64,000 nucleotides of DNA from Halovulum marinum (GCF_009697225.1 NZ_WIND01000001.1:1-64000); one strand, 5' to 3'; counted from the first letter of the stretch, positions 26,384-35,205 are shown. The notes: a model not told the origin generated them from the sequence alone. A program made the numbers and translations.

Positions 26384-27238
26384 ATGACCGACAAGATGAT
26401 GGCGCTGATCGACGGCTCCGACTATGCGCGCAGCGTCTGCGAGCACGCCGCCTGGATCGCCGGCCGCACCGGCCTTGCAGTGGAACTGGTCCACGTCCTC
26501 GGCCGGCGCGAGACCGGCGGGCGGACCGACCTGTCCGGCTCGATCAGCCTTGGCGCCCGCACCGCGCTGCTCGAGGAGCTGTCCCGCCTCGACGAGCAGC
26601 GCGCCCAGCTGGTGACCCGCCGCGGCCGCATGATCCTCGACGATGCCCGCGCCATCCTGGCCGAGGCCGGGGTCGAGCGCGCCTCGGTCAACCTGCGCCA
26701 CGGCGACCTGCTGGAGACCCTCGCCGATCTCGAACCGCAGGCCGCGATGGTGCTGATCGGCAAGCGCGGCGAGGCGGCGGATTTCGCCAGGGGCCACCTC
26801 GGCTCCAACCTCGAACGGGTGGTGCGCGCCACCCGCAAGCCGCTGTTCGTCGCCAACCGCGCCTTCAAGCCGATCAACCGCGTGCTGATCGCCTATGACG
26901 GCGGTCCGGCGGCGATGAAGGCGATCGACCACGTCTCGCGCAGCAGGCTGTTCGCGGACCTCGAGATCCGCATCGTCACCGTCGGCAAGTCCGGCGCCGC
27001 CGCCGAACGCGGCCTGGCCGACGCCAGGGCGGCGCTGGCCGCGGCCGGGCTTACCGCCGACACCGCGCTGCTGCCTGGCGAGCCCGCCGCCGTGCTCGGC
27101 CCGCTGGTCGAGGACGAGGGCTTCGACATGGTGGTGATGGGCGCCTACGGCCAGGGCCGGCTGCACCATCTGTTCGTCGGCTCGACCACGACCGAGATGA
27201 TCCGCGCCTGCAAGGTGCCACTGCTGCTGCTGCACTGA
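26384..27238 (+). CDS. Universal stress protein with two UspA domains
   Basis: This 284-residue cytoplasmic protein has tandem UspA domains (about 4-140 and 150-284). The second keeps the nucleotide-binding pattern G-x2-G-x9-G-S in MGAYGQGRLHHLFVGS; the first has the similar GKRGEAADFARGHLGS. AGGAG at 26373-26377 gives better spacing to the second of two consecutive ATGs (26384) than to the first (26381). It is cotranscribed with the SulP gene and may modulate the transporter, as suggested for such pairs. Confidence 0.9.
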   Translation: MTDKMMALIDGSDYARSVCEHAAWIAGRTGLAVELVHVLGRRETGGRTDLSGSISLGARTALLEELSRLDEQRAQLVTRRGRMILDDARAILAEAGVERASVNLRHGDLLETLADLEPQAAMVLIGKRGEAADFARGHLGSNLERVVRATRKPLFVANRAFKPINRVLIAYDGGPAAMKAIDHVSRSRLFADLEIRIVTVGKSGAAAERGLADARAALAAAGLTADTALLPGEPAAVLGPLVEDEGFDMVVMGAYGQGRLHHLFVGSTTTEMIRACKVPLLLLH

Positions 27239-27285
27239 CCGCCCGCCGGGCCCGCCGGGCGCCCCGGCTTCCACTTTCCGGCCAG

Positions 27286-27301
27286 TATCCCCGCCGGAGG
27301 C
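27286..27301. repeat. Dispersed GC-rich intergenic repeat, copy 2
   Basis: Identical to 85-100 over 16 bases and also directly followed by GC-rich inverted sequence. It lies 48 bases beyond the Usp stop, at the left border of the region that differs in composition. Confidence 0.5.
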
Positions 27302-27394
27302 CGCGCCCGCCCCCGGCGCGGCGCCCGTCCGCGGGCGCGGCCGGTGCATCCTGCGACGGCGCTGGTTCGGGTAACCCCGTTTGCACTGACGATC

Positions 27395-28441
27395 CTAGGT
27401 GTCGAACACGTGGACATGCTCCGGATCAGGCTTCACCCACAGCAGGTCACCGGCCTTGGCGGACAGGCGCTCTGGCGACAGGATCGTGATGTCATGTCCC
27501 GCCTTTCGCACCACGAGTTCCGTAAGCGCGCCCGTAGGTTCGACGACCACGACTTCGGCCCTGAAGGCACCGGCCTGTTGCTCCGGGCAAAGCGTCATGT
27601 TCTCCGGACGAATACCTATGGTTTTCCTGCCCGGGGTGAGCGGAGCGGGAATCCGGATCGCCTCGCCGTCGGAGAAACGCAGTTCCGTGGCATTTTCCGG
27701 CGACACCTCAAGATCCAGCAAATTCATCGTCGGTGACCCCAGGAAAGCGCCGACGAACGCGTTGGCGGGGTTGTCATAAAGCTCGAGCGGCGTTCCCACC
27801 TGCTCGATCCGCCCGTCGCGCAGCACGACGATCCGGTCGGCAAGGGTCATCGCCTCCACCTGGTCGTGGGTGACGTAGATCGTGGTGGTCCGAAGCTTCT
27901 GATGCAGCTCTTTCAGTTCGGCGCGCATCTTCACCCGCAGCTTCGCATCCAGGTTCGAAAGCGGTTCGTCGAACAGGAACACCTCGGGCTTGCGGACAAT
28001 CGCCCGCCCCATGGCCACACGCTGACGCTGACCGCCCGAAAGCTGACGCGGCAGCCGGTCCAGGTATCCGTCGAGCCCCAGGATATCCGCCGCCCGCGCC
28101 ACCTTGGTCCGCCGGTCCGCTTCGGGCTCGCCTGCGAGACGCAGCGAGAACGACATGTTCTGTGCGCTGTTCATGTGCGGATACAGGGCGTAGCTCTGGA
28201 ACACCATCGAGATTCCCCGGTCCCTTGGCGGAACGTCGTTCATCGGGGCGCCGCCGATCTTCAACTCGCCCGACGAAATCGTCTCGAGCCCCGCGATCAT
28301 GCGCAGAAGGGTCGACTTGCCACAGCCAGAGGGGCCGATCAGAACGACGAACTCGCCATCCGCGACATCGATCGAGACATCCTCGATCACATCGACCTTG
28401 CCGAAGCTCTTCGACAGGTTACTCAGCTGGACCGTGGCCAT
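27395..28441 (-). CDS. Sugar ABC transporter ATP-binding protein (UgpC/MalK type)
   Basis: This 348-residue ATPase has Walker A GPSGCGKST, Q-loop MVFQSYALYPHM, signature LSGGQRQRVAMGRA and Walker B VFLFDEPLSNLDAKLR. A C-terminal TOBE-like regulatory domain (about 235-348) with IGIRPENM follows, as in carbohydrate importers. AGGAG lies six bases before the start. It is the last gene of the minus-strand sulfatase operon and overlaps the preceding gene by 23 bases. Base use is less GC-rich than the surrounding core genes. Confidence 0.94.
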   Translation of the reverse strand: MATVQLSNLSKSFGKVDVIEDVSIDVADGEFVVLIGPSGCGKSTLLRMIAGLETISSGELKIGGAPMNDVPPRDRGISMVFQSYALYPHMNSAQNMSFSLRLAGEPEADRRTKVARAADILGLDGYLDRLPRQLSGGQRQRVAMGRAIVRKPEVFLFDEPLSNLDAKLRVKMRAELKELHQKLRTTTIYVTHDQVEAMTLADRIVVLRDGRIEQVGTPLELYDNPANAFVGAFLGSPTMNLLDLEVSPENATELRFSDGEAIRIPAPLTPGRKTIGIRPENMTLCPEQQAGAFRAEVVVVEPTGALTELVVRKAGHDITILSPERLSAKAGDLLWVKPDPEHVHVFDT

Positions 28442-29423
28442 CCTTGGCTCCTTGTGCATCGGGTGAGAATGTGAACCGCAGGCGGGAGGCCCAGCTGTCA
28501 CCCGGCTTCAGCAACATTCCGGTGCCGCTGGTTCCATCTGCCAGTCGGGCGCAATTCGACGGCTCGATCGCGAGGATGTTTCGCCGGGGACGCGGGTCGC
28601 GCCAGACCTGCACATACGGCAAGGGCGCGGTATCGCCTTCGATGCGAACCGAAATGCCGGGCCAGCCGCCCGCGGCCGGTCGACTGACGGAAGCATCGAA
28701 GGTCGGTGCGCCGTCCACACGGACACATTGCATGAGCGCCTCCGGCTGCTCCTTGCTAGGCGACGTAACGGCCCGTCCCTCCAGATCCACGCGCGTATCG
28801 GGGGCAACCAGCGGAAAGCCGAAATTGAGGTGATAGAGCACCATCAATTCGGCAGGTTCCGGCCCGATGTTCTCGACCCTGTCCTCCAGTGTCAGGCTGT
28901 TTCCGGCTATCGGCGCTTCGATGCGGCGGGTCAGCCTGAAACAGGCACCGCCGAGATGCGCGGAGACGGCCTCGCCTTCGACGAACAGCACCGGTCGCGG
29001 GCGCTGCCAGTCCTCGCCGCAAGCGGTCACGCGCGTCGGGGTCAAGGGCAGGCTGCCATGGAGCGGATACCCTGCCCGGGGCTGGCGGGCGTTCTCCAAC
29101 CCGCAGGTCACAAGAAAACCCGAGAGGCTTCGCTGAATGCCGGTTCCGCTATCGGCCTGCGCGTTGTGAAGCGCGGGCGACACGAACCCGGCCGGATGCT
29201 GCCACGCCAATGGCGTGCCCCGCCAGCTGAGCTGCCCGATGTCGAGGCTGCGGTCCGACAGAACCCAGAAATCCAGACCGCCGCCGGTACTGAACACAAG
29301 CGCCCGAACCCCGCGCTCGGGGCCATCGTCCAGGACCACCCGGCGGACGGACGCGAGTTGCCTCAGGTCCGGCGTCAGATCGCGCAGGAAGGCGCGGGCT
29401 GGCCTCGGCAGCGGCGGGGTCAT
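28419..29423 (-). CDS. DUF4432 aldose-1-epimerase-like protein
   Basis: This 334-residue protein belongs to the galactose mutarotase-like superfamily, DUF4432 branch. Supporting segments are GLDFWVLSDRSLDIGQLSWRG near the N-terminus, YPLHGSLPLTPTRV, VLYHLNFGFPLV and ILAIEPSNC. In related enzymes histidines and a glutamate in these segments catalyse anomeric conversion. It sits between a sulfatase and the importer ATPase, so it may equilibrate a desulfated sugar. Its start overlaps the sulfatase stop by four bases. Confidence 0.85.
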   Translation of the reverse strand: MTPPLPRPARAFLRDLTPDLRQLASVRRVVLDDGPERGVRALVFSTGGGLDFWVLSDRSLDIGQLSWRGTPLAWQHPAGFVSPALHNAQADSGTGIQRSLSGFLVTCGLENARQPRAGYPLHGSLPLTPTRVTACGEDWQRPRPVLFVEGEAVSAHLGGACFRLTRRIEAPIAGNSLTLEDRVENIGPEPAELMVLYHLNFGFPLVAPDTRVDLEGRAVTSPSKEQPEALMQCVRVDGAPTFDASVSRPAAGGWPGISVRIEGDTAPLPYVQVWRDPRPRRNILAIEPSNCARLADGTSGTGMLLKPGDSWASRLRFTFSPDAQGAKDGHGPAE

Positions 29424-30952
29424 TCGAGTCGGCCGCCGGGCCTCAGGCCGATACGGCTGAACGCCTCGGCGGGCGCATCCAGCCCGACCATCAGACGCGC
29501 CATCTGCTCCAGCATGCGCGCCTCGATTACGGATGCCTCCAGCTTGCGCTCCTGCCCCGGATCCTCCTCAAGATCGTAGAGCCGCGTGTCGTTCTCGATC
29601 AGGCAGCCCGGGCCGTATGTGTCGTACATGACCGACTTCCGGCTGACAGGAACCCGCAGCACCGGCATGTTCCCGCTGAACGCGGAAGGGGCCGAGAGCT
29701 CGGCAGCCGCGAGTTCCTCTTCGTGGAAGAAGTCGAAGATATGCGTCGGCATGAGCGTGTACTGGTACACTTCCTGGGTATCGAGGTCGGGCGGGTAACG
29801 GTGATAGCTGTAGCGCCCGTCGGTGACGTTCACCGCGCCGCCGAAATACCCGAAGATGACCGCTTCGTGCGGCGAAGGCGCCCCGGCCAGCATGGGCAGA
29901 AGCGACGGAGCACACATGCGCGCCGGCGGCCGCGCATCGTGCAGGTCGAGGATCGTCGCCCCCAGGTCCGGCGTCTGGCTGAGCCCGTCCACCCGCATAC
30001 CGGTCGCGCCCGGCTGGCGGGGGTCATGGATGAACAGCGGAATGTTCGCGATTTCCTTGTAGAGCGTCATCCGGTTCTTGGCCCACAGATCGTGCTCGCC
30101 CAGCAGAAAGCCGTGATCCGTGGTCACGATCAGCGCGGTGTCCTTCCACAGATCGTCCCGGTCGAAGATGTCCAGGACCCGGCCGAGCATCTCGTCGCAC
30201 ATGGCGACGGCGGCGTGGTAGTTCGCGCGCAATTCGGCCTGATCCGCTTCGGGCCGATCGCTGGGTCCATAGTCCGGCCAGTCCAGCACCCGCCCTTCCC
30301 TGCCGGTGGAGAAAGCGTCCCGGAACCGTTCGGGCGCCACGAAGGGCTCGTGTGGTGCAAATGTCTCGATCTGAAGGAACCAGTTGTCCGCAGTCCGGTT
30401 CCGCTCGATGAAATCGACACCGGCCTCGAAGACCTTGAACGTTGGATGATCCGTCTCGTCGCGGATGTGGTCACGGTTGACGACATTGTGCCGCTTGTAG
30501 CTTCTCGCCGTCCGTGAAACCTGGCTGGCGTCGTAGGTCGCGTCCAGTCGGGCCCAGTCGGGCGCGACGACTCCCTGCCAGCGATCTCCTTCCTGGCCAC
30601 GGAAGAACTCGTAGCTGTCGTATCGATTGTGATAGGTGGCGCCCCCATCCTCCCAGTAATGGAAATGATCGGTGACGAAATGGCTGTAGACGCCTTTCTC
30701 CCGGCTCAGCACCTCGGGAAAGGTGACGTCGAACGGCTCGACCGGGCCCCAGCTGCGGTGAAGGAAAGACATCCGTCCGGTCAGCAGGTCGCGCCGCGCG
30801 GGCATGCAGGGCATGGAGCCGACATGATGCTGCTCGAACGTGGCGCTACGCGCCGCGAGGCGATCGAAATTCGGCGTTGGAACGGCGGTCCCTCCATAGG
30901 GACCGAGAACGTGACGGTTGAGCGAGTCGAAAAGGATCAGAACGGTTTTCAT
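29420..30952 (-). CDS. Cysteine-type (formylglycine) sulfatase
   Basis: This 510-residue alkaline-phosphatase-fold sulfatase has the type I signature CxPxR as CMPAR (Cys49-Arg53), the site converted to formylglycine. Metal-binding segments are LILFDSLNRH at the N-terminus and TTDHGFLLGEHDLWAKNRMT. The first metal site has Asp-Ser rather than Asp-Asp. No signal peptide is visible, so it should act in the cytoplasm after uptake. It is cotranscribed with sugar-importer genes, suggesting a sulfated monosaccharide or small oligosaccharide. The needed FGE is encoded at 7.3 kb. Confidence 0.93.
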   Translation of the reverse strand: MKTVLILFDSLNRHVLGPYGGTAVPTPNFDRLAARSATFEQHHVGSMPCMPARRDLLTGRMSFLHRSWGPVEPFDVTFPEVLSREKGVYSHFVTDHFHYWEDGGATYHNRYDSYEFFRGQEGDRWQGVVAPDWARLDATYDASQVSRTARSYKRHNVVNRDHIRDETDHPTFKVFEAGVDFIERNRTADNWFLQIETFAPHEPFVAPERFRDAFSTGREGRVLDWPDYGPSDRPEADQAELRANYHAAVAMCDEMLGRVLDIFDRDDLWKDTALIVTTDHGFLLGEHDLWAKNRMTLYKEIANIPLFIHDPRQPGATGMRVDGLSQTPDLGATILDLHDARPPARMCAPSLLPMLAGAPSPHEAVIFGYFGGAVNVTDGRYSYHRYPPDLDTQEVYQYTLMPTHIFDFFHEEELAAAELSAPSAFSGNMPVLRVPVSRKSVMYDTYGPGCLIENDTRLYDLEEDPGQERKLEASVIEARMLEQMARLMVGLDAPAEAFSRIGLRPGGRLE

Positions 30953-30960
30953 GTCGGGTC

Positions 30961-31794
30961 CTATTTCACGGCGCCGGAGGTGAGCCCGCGAACGATGAAG
31001 CGCTGTGCAAATAGCAGAAGGAAAAACGCCGGAAGGATCGAAAGGGTGGATGCGGCCGCCATCTCGGTGAAGGCGATCGTGTTCTCCTGGGCGTATTTGC
31101 CGATACCCAGGGGCACCGTCGCGGTCTGCCGCTGGCTGAGCACGAGGACCACAGGGAACTCGTTCCAGCTGAAGATGAAGGTCAGGATGCCCGTTGCAGC
31201 CAGCCCGGGGCGCACGATCGGCAATACCACGTACCAGAGGGTCTGCGGGATCCGCGCCCCGTCGATCTGCGCCGCCTCGACCAGTTCCCTGGGAACGTCC
31301 CGCACGAAGACACCCATCATCCACAGCGCCATGGGCAGATGCAGCGTCGTATGCGCCAGGATGATCCCGGTGTAGGTGTTGTCGAGCCCCACGGCGCGGA
31401 ACATCGTGTACCATGCGCCCGCCAGGGTGATCGGCGGCACCATGTGGAACACCACGGACCAGCCAAGCAGGCTGTGCAGCACCCAGCCCGGCCATTGCAG
31501 CCTGTAGAGCGAAAACGCCGCGAGCGTTGCCACGGTGAGCACCAGGAACGTGCTCACAAGGCCGATGATCATCGAGTTCGAGAAATTCCGGACGAAATCC
31601 GAAGTCTTGTCGAAGATCACCTTCACGAAGCCCTGAACGTTCGGCTCGAAGAGCACCTTGCCCATCAGCAGGTCGATCTGGGTCTTGAACGCGGCCGAGA
31701 TGATCCAGAAGAAGGGAAACAGAACGACCAGGGCGAAGCCGATCAGCACGATGTGGCGGCCGATCGCGACGCGCCGTTCGGTGGCCCCGATCAT
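30961..31794 (-). CDS. Carbohydrate ABC transporter permease (MalG/UgpE type)
   Basis: This 277-residue inner-membrane subunit has six predicted helices. The EAA loop reads ELVEAAQIDGARIPQTLWYVVLP, given in parts as ELVEAAQIDGA and LWYVVLPIVRPG. The FSWNEFPVVL segment is typical of the family. It is coupled to the upstream permease by a four-base overlap and lies 8 bases before the sulfatase. Together with the ATPase at 27.4 kb it forms an importer of the CUT1 class. Confidence 0.94.
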   Translation of the reverse strand: MIGATERRVAIGRHIVLIGFALVVLFPFFWIISAAFKTQIDLLMGKVLFEPNVQGFVKVIFDKTSDFVRNFSNSMIIGLVSTFLVLTVATLAAFSLYRLQWPGWVLHSLLGWSVVFHMVPPITLAGAWYTMFRAVGLDNTYTGIILAHTTLHLPMALWMMGVFVRDVPRELVEAAQIDGARIPQTLWYVVLPIVRPGLAATGILTFIFSWNEFPVVLVLSQRQTATVPLGIGKYAQENTIAFTEMAAASTLSILPAFFLLLFAQRFIVRGLTSGAVK

Positions 31795-32666
31795 GCCTTG
31801 GCTCCCTTTCCGGCGGTGGCCCGCATGGCGCCCACGATCATCGCGGCAATCACCGCGATCACCGCAATCGACATCGCGGCGCCGTAGCCGGTCTGATCCT
31901 CGGTGAAGAACCTGCGGTAGATCGTGAAACTGATGACTTCGGTCGAGGTGCCGGGACCGCCGCCGGTCAGAAGGTAGATCTCGTCGAAGACCTTGAACGC
32001 GAGGATCATCCGGAAGACGAACGTCACCGCAATAGTCGGCAGCATGAGTGGCAGCGTGATGTGCCGCAGAAGCTGCCAGCCTGTCGCGCCATCGATCCTC
32101 GCGGCTTCGAAGATGTCGTCAGGCAGCGACTCCAGTCCCGCCAGAAGAAGCAGGAAACAGAAGGGCGTCCAGTGCCACACATCGACGATGATGACCGACA
32201 GAAGCGCCAGGTCCGGATCGCCAAGCCAGTCCTGCGGCGTCAGGCCGAGCCACATCAGCAGGCTGTTCAGCACCCCGAAATCATAGGAATACATCAGCTT
32301 CCAGATCGCGCCGATGATGATGCCCGGCACGAGAATGGGAAGGATGAAGACGGTCCGATAGAACACCCTGCCCCGCACCACGCGCGTCGTCAGCAACGCC
32401 AGCACGAAGCCGATGAGCATCTGCAGGGCGACCGCGACAATCGCGAAGATCAGCGTGTTCACCACGCCGGCGCGCAGCAGGTTGTCCTCGGGCAGGGCGG
32501 CGTAGATCTCGAAGCCCACCCATTCCCAGACGGCCTCTCGGTTCACCCACTCGACGTCGTTGAAGCTCAGCGCGACCAGGTTGGCCAGGGGCAGGATCGT
32601 GAGCAGCGCGAACAGCAGGATCGCCGGCATGAGCGTCAGGTGACGCCAGACGGTGTCGGTCTTCAT
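31791..32666 (-). CDS. Carbohydrate ABC transporter permease (MalF/UgpA type)
   Basis: This 291-residue permease begins with LTLMPAILLFALLTILPLANLVALSF and carries the EAA motif DIFEAARIDGATGWQLLRHI, the CUT1 first-permease signature. A longer GTG start at 32693 is possible; both have weak ribosome-binding sites. It would normally follow a substrate-binding protein gene. Here only the end of that gene remains, about 55 bases upstream, so the operon has lost its original promoter region. Confidence 0.92.
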   Translation of the reverse strand: MKTDTVWRHLTLMPAILLFALLTILPLANLVALSFNDVEWVNREAVWEWVGFEIYAALPEDNLLRAGVVNTLIFAIVAVALQMLIGFVLALLTTRVVRGRVFYRTVFILPILVPGIIIGAIWKLMYSYDFGVLNSLLMWLGLTPQDWLGDPDLALLSVIIVDVWHWTPFCFLLLLAGLESLPDDIFEAARIDGATGWQLLRHITLPLMLPTIAVTFVFRMILAFKVFDEIYLLTGGGPGTSTEVISFTIYRRFFTEDQTGYGAAMSIAVIAVIAAMIVGAMRATAGKGAKA

Positions 32667-32720
32667 GTGTCGGTCCGTGATTTCGGCGGCCACAGGCGTA
32701 CCTGCGACCGCCGGCGCAGG

Positions 32721-32921
32721 TTACTGAAGCGGATCGAGCGTCGGCGCGTCATAGCCCGAGTCGGCCATGACCTTGGCGATCTCCTCGGCCGCCATGTTCA
32801 GGGCTTCCTTCAGCTCGAGTTCGCCGCCGATCGCCTGGTTGAACCGCAGCTCGGTCACGGCAAGCACCTGGCTGGCTTCGGGGATGACGAGGGCGTACAA
32901 GTAGAACTCGCCGACTCCTGG
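32721..32921 (-). pseudogene. 3' remnant of the sugar-binding protein gene of the sulfatase operon
   Basis: About 66 codons without a start. The translated end (LRFNQAIGGELELKEALN, then MAAEEIAKVMADSGYDAP) matches the C-terminus of CUT1 extracytoplasmic binding proteins, and its position before two CUT1 permeases is the expected one. Upstream of about 32921 the frame continues into unrelated sequence. The signal peptide and most of the ligand-binding domain are missing, so the importer has no receptor of its own here. Confidence 0.78.
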
Positions 32922-32924
32922 GGC

Positions 32925-33293
32925 ACCACCTACTGGCCCATGAAACTTGAGCAACTTAATGGATAACCGGCATCGTGTCCCAACCGCAGATGAGAACACG
33001 TCCGACCAAATTGTTAGAATCCCTTGGATATCGGAACGGACTCTCGCCAAAGCATCTTCTGGAACGTCCCGCCCGTCACGCGCCGCAGCCACGTGGTTTC
33101 TCAGATAACTTCTACAGTTCCTGATGCGCTCCGATGCTAGGGCCTGCTGGCCAAGTGTGCTTGCAAGCCTGCGCCCCTTCACCCGACTTAAGCTGATAAA
33201 TGCAAAAGCTGCAAAAGAAACTGCTGCAATTACTGCGAGAGCAACTGCCCAAACCAGATCTTTTTGTGATTGGGACGTGGCCACTCCCGCCCA
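32925..33293 (-). pseudogene. Fragment of an unrecognised membrane protein gene
   Basis: About 123 codons form the middle of a chimeric frame (32721-33413). The segment has one hydrophobic helix (DLVWAVALAVIAAVSFAAFA), then a basic helical region with RSYLRNHVAAARDGRDVPED and VGTRCRLSIKLLK. It has no start or stop of its own, and it is less GC-rich than the sequence on either side. I do not recognise the family. It seems to be a gene piece caught between the binding-protein remnant and the IS66 remnant. Confidence 0.55.
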
Positions 33294-33694
33294 AAGCGCT
33301 GCCGGGATGAGGTCCAGCCGCTCCGTCCTGTCTTCACCGATCCGGTGCGTGGTTCCGCAGCCACAGGGACAATAGAGGCTGTCGGGCTCGATCACCCGCT
33401 CAATCCGCGGCAAGTCCTCGGGCAGGTTGCCGCGATTGCGCCGGGCGGCCCGATGCTATGGCGAGGCGGCAGTAATCGCCTGTTCCTGCCGCGTCTCGAC
33501 CTCGGCGACAGCGGTGTCCAGATCTCCGAAGGCCAGTTGCCGCTCGTCCTCGCTCAACTTCTCAGAGTGCTTGCCATAAACGGACCGACGGCCAGCGCCG
33601 CCTGCGTCAGCGCGGCCAGACCATCATGGCCTTTCCGGAAACCCACCGGCTTTGTCGCTAGCAGGATCCGCACGCCCTGAGACGGCATCAGCAT
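33294..33694 (-). mobile_element. IS66-family insertion sequence remnant (TnpB start fused to TnpC start)
   Basis: On the minus strand, 33694-33590 encodes the start of IS66 TnpB (MLMPSQGVRILLATKPVGF, then RKGHDGLAALTQ). It jumps directly into IS66 TnpC sequence (VYGKHSEKLSEDERQLAFGD), so the rest of TnpB and the beginning of TnpC are deleted. TnpC has an in-frame TAG at 33456-33458, then continues with RIERVIEPDSLYCPCGCG and HRIGEDRTERLDLIPA, the zinc-binding region, before it breaks off. No catalytic DDE region is present. The element is dead and marks a recombination site. Confidence 0.82.
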
Positions 33695-33809
33695 GTGGAT
33701 ATGCCGAGTGCATGCGCGATCAACAGTGAACAGCGGTCCGAATCTCTCACCGGTAGAACTGCAGAACTCGACGATCATAGTCCTTGCGGCTTTGCGCACG
33801 TCGCCACTA

Positions 33810-33825
33810 TGATGGTTATACATCA
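33810..33825. promoter_or_regulatory. Candidate operator before the LacI gene at 33.8 kb
   Basis: TGATG (33810-33814) and CATCA (33821-33825) form an inverted repeat across GTTATA, ending 11 bases before the LacI start. It shares the ATGATG/CATCAT theme with the dyad at 34913-34928, which fits autoregulation. Confidence 0.35.
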
Positions 33826-33836
33826 GGAGTTAGACA

Positions 33837-34868
33837 ATGACATCAAGGCCTACAATCAAGGACATTGCAATCGAGGCCGGTGTGAGCACCGCAACCGTCG
33901 ACCGTGTATTGAATGGCCGGGTTCAGGTGCGAGAGGAGACGGTGCGCAAGGTCGCTGACGCAGCGCATCGGATTGGGTATCATGCGCGCGGTCTGATCGA
34001 CCAGCGCCTCAGCCCGGCAGTCCCGAAAATGACGTTCGGCTTCGTTCTCCATAAGGCAAAGCAGGATTTCTATCAAAATTTCGCTAGAGAGATAGAGAAT
34101 GCCGTCGCCAGCCGACGCGACATTCGCGGCAAGGCCGTCATCGGCTTCTCGGCGGATCAGAGCCCGGAGGGTTTTCTCCGCGAGATAGAGGCGATTTCGG
34201 GCAGCGTCGACGCGCTGGCGAGTTCTGCGGTCAATCACCAGAACATCACCCGTGAGGTCCAGCGACTGAAGGAGCAGGGTGTTCCGTGCTTTGCTGTCCT
34301 GAACGACTTCGCTCAAGGCGTGCGGGAGAACTACCTGGGCCTGAACAACATGCAGGTTGGACGTATCGCCGCCTGGATCATGACCAAGACGCAGTGCGAA
34401 CCCGGAAAAGTTGCGGTCTTTGTCGGCGGAAACCGCTGGCACGGCCATCAGCTCCGCGAGACCGGGTTTCGCAGCTACATACGGGAAGGCGCTCCCGATT
34501 TCACGGTAGTGGACACTCTGGTGAACCTGGAGACTCGCGCCGTCACTCACGAGGCGACACTCGACCTGCTCGCGCGTCATTCGGATCTGAGGGGAATTTA
34601 TGTCGCGGGCGGAGGCATGGAGGGCGCCATAGCCGCGCTTCGGGAGGTTCGGCCACCGGAAAAGGTGTCCCTGGTCGTAAACGAGTTGACTGAAGAAAGT
34701 CGCGCCGGGCTCACTGACGGGTATGTCACCATGGTGATCGCGACCCCCCTGGCGCAGCTGTGCGCGGACCTGGTCGACATGATGGTCAACGCTGTGCGTT
34801 CTGGAATGACGGATCTTCCCGGTCAACACTTTCTCGAGCCGAGGCTCATTCTCCCGGAGTCGATATAG
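33837..34868 (+). CDS. LacI-family transcriptional regulator of the orphan sugar-binding protein
   Basis: This 343-residue regulator has the LacI headpiece TIKDIAIEAGVSTATVDRVL and a hinge followed by a type I binding-protein-like domain (Peripla_BP_4). It lies next to a sugar-binding protein gene in the same orientation and probably senses the sugar that protein imports. The C-terminal YVTMVIATPLAQLCADLVDMM segment is typical. Codon use is moderate in GC, like the neighbouring island genes. Confidence 0.9.
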   Translation: MTSRPTIKDIAIEAGVSTATVDRVLNGRVQVREETVRKVADAAHRIGYHARGLIDQRLSPAVPKMTFGFVLHKAKQDFYQNFAREIENAVASRRDIRGKAVIGFSADQSPEGFLREIEAISGSVDALASSAVNHQNITREVQRLKEQGVPCFAVLNDFAQGVRENYLGLNNMQVGRIAAWIMTKTQCEPGKVAVFVGGNRWHGHQLRETGFRSYIREGAPDFTVVDTLVNLETRAVTHEATLDLLARHSDLRGIYVAGGGMEGAIAALREVRPPEKVSLVVNELTEESRAGLTDGYVTMVIATPLAQLCADLVDMMVNAVRSGMTDLPGQHFLEPRLILPESI

Positions 34869-35205
34869 CCGCCAGGGAATGACGCGAATGCATCGTCCTG
34901 ATGGCGTTAATAACATCATGAATGATGTATAATGCATCGATCTGATTGACCGGACCTCGTTTTGAGAACAGTGTGAGCGGTGCCGGGCGGGGATCAGCGA
35001 GTCCTCTCGGCAATGGGAGGGGGGCTAGAGCCCGTTGGCGTCGGAAGGTCGCACCGCTGCTTTGCTGCGGAGCGATGGGCAATCGCCCGTGTCCGCGCGC
35101 GACTTGTCACCACGGACGCCTTTCTCAGCAAGCAACTGGCCGCCTTTGCGGCACATCCGGCCAATCAAGTTGGTGTGCCGGACACAATGAACGGGAGGAT
35201 ACCCT
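34869..35205. promoter_or_regulatory. Intergenic region with operator dyad before the sugar-binding protein
   Basis: This 337-base gap contains a dyad at 34913-34928: ACATCAT, two central bases, then ATGATGT. It lies in a low-GC stretch (about 34900-34950), the probable promoter. The remaining 230 bases would be an unusually long leader. An open frame covering it has no recognisable features. GGGAGG precedes the ATG at 35206. I see no clear small gene. Confidence 0.45.

Noticed and set aside
27361-27375. GGTTCG string near the left border of the foreign-looking region as a possible tRNA-Cys attachment repeat
   Set aside because: Only six bases match the T-loop of tRNA-Cys. The following bases diverge at once, which is expected by chance.
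30953-31495. In-frame extension of the sulfatase into the permease gene
   Set aside because: The catalytic domain starts at MKTVLILFD (30952) with AGGA upstream; the extension is an alternate frame of the permease.
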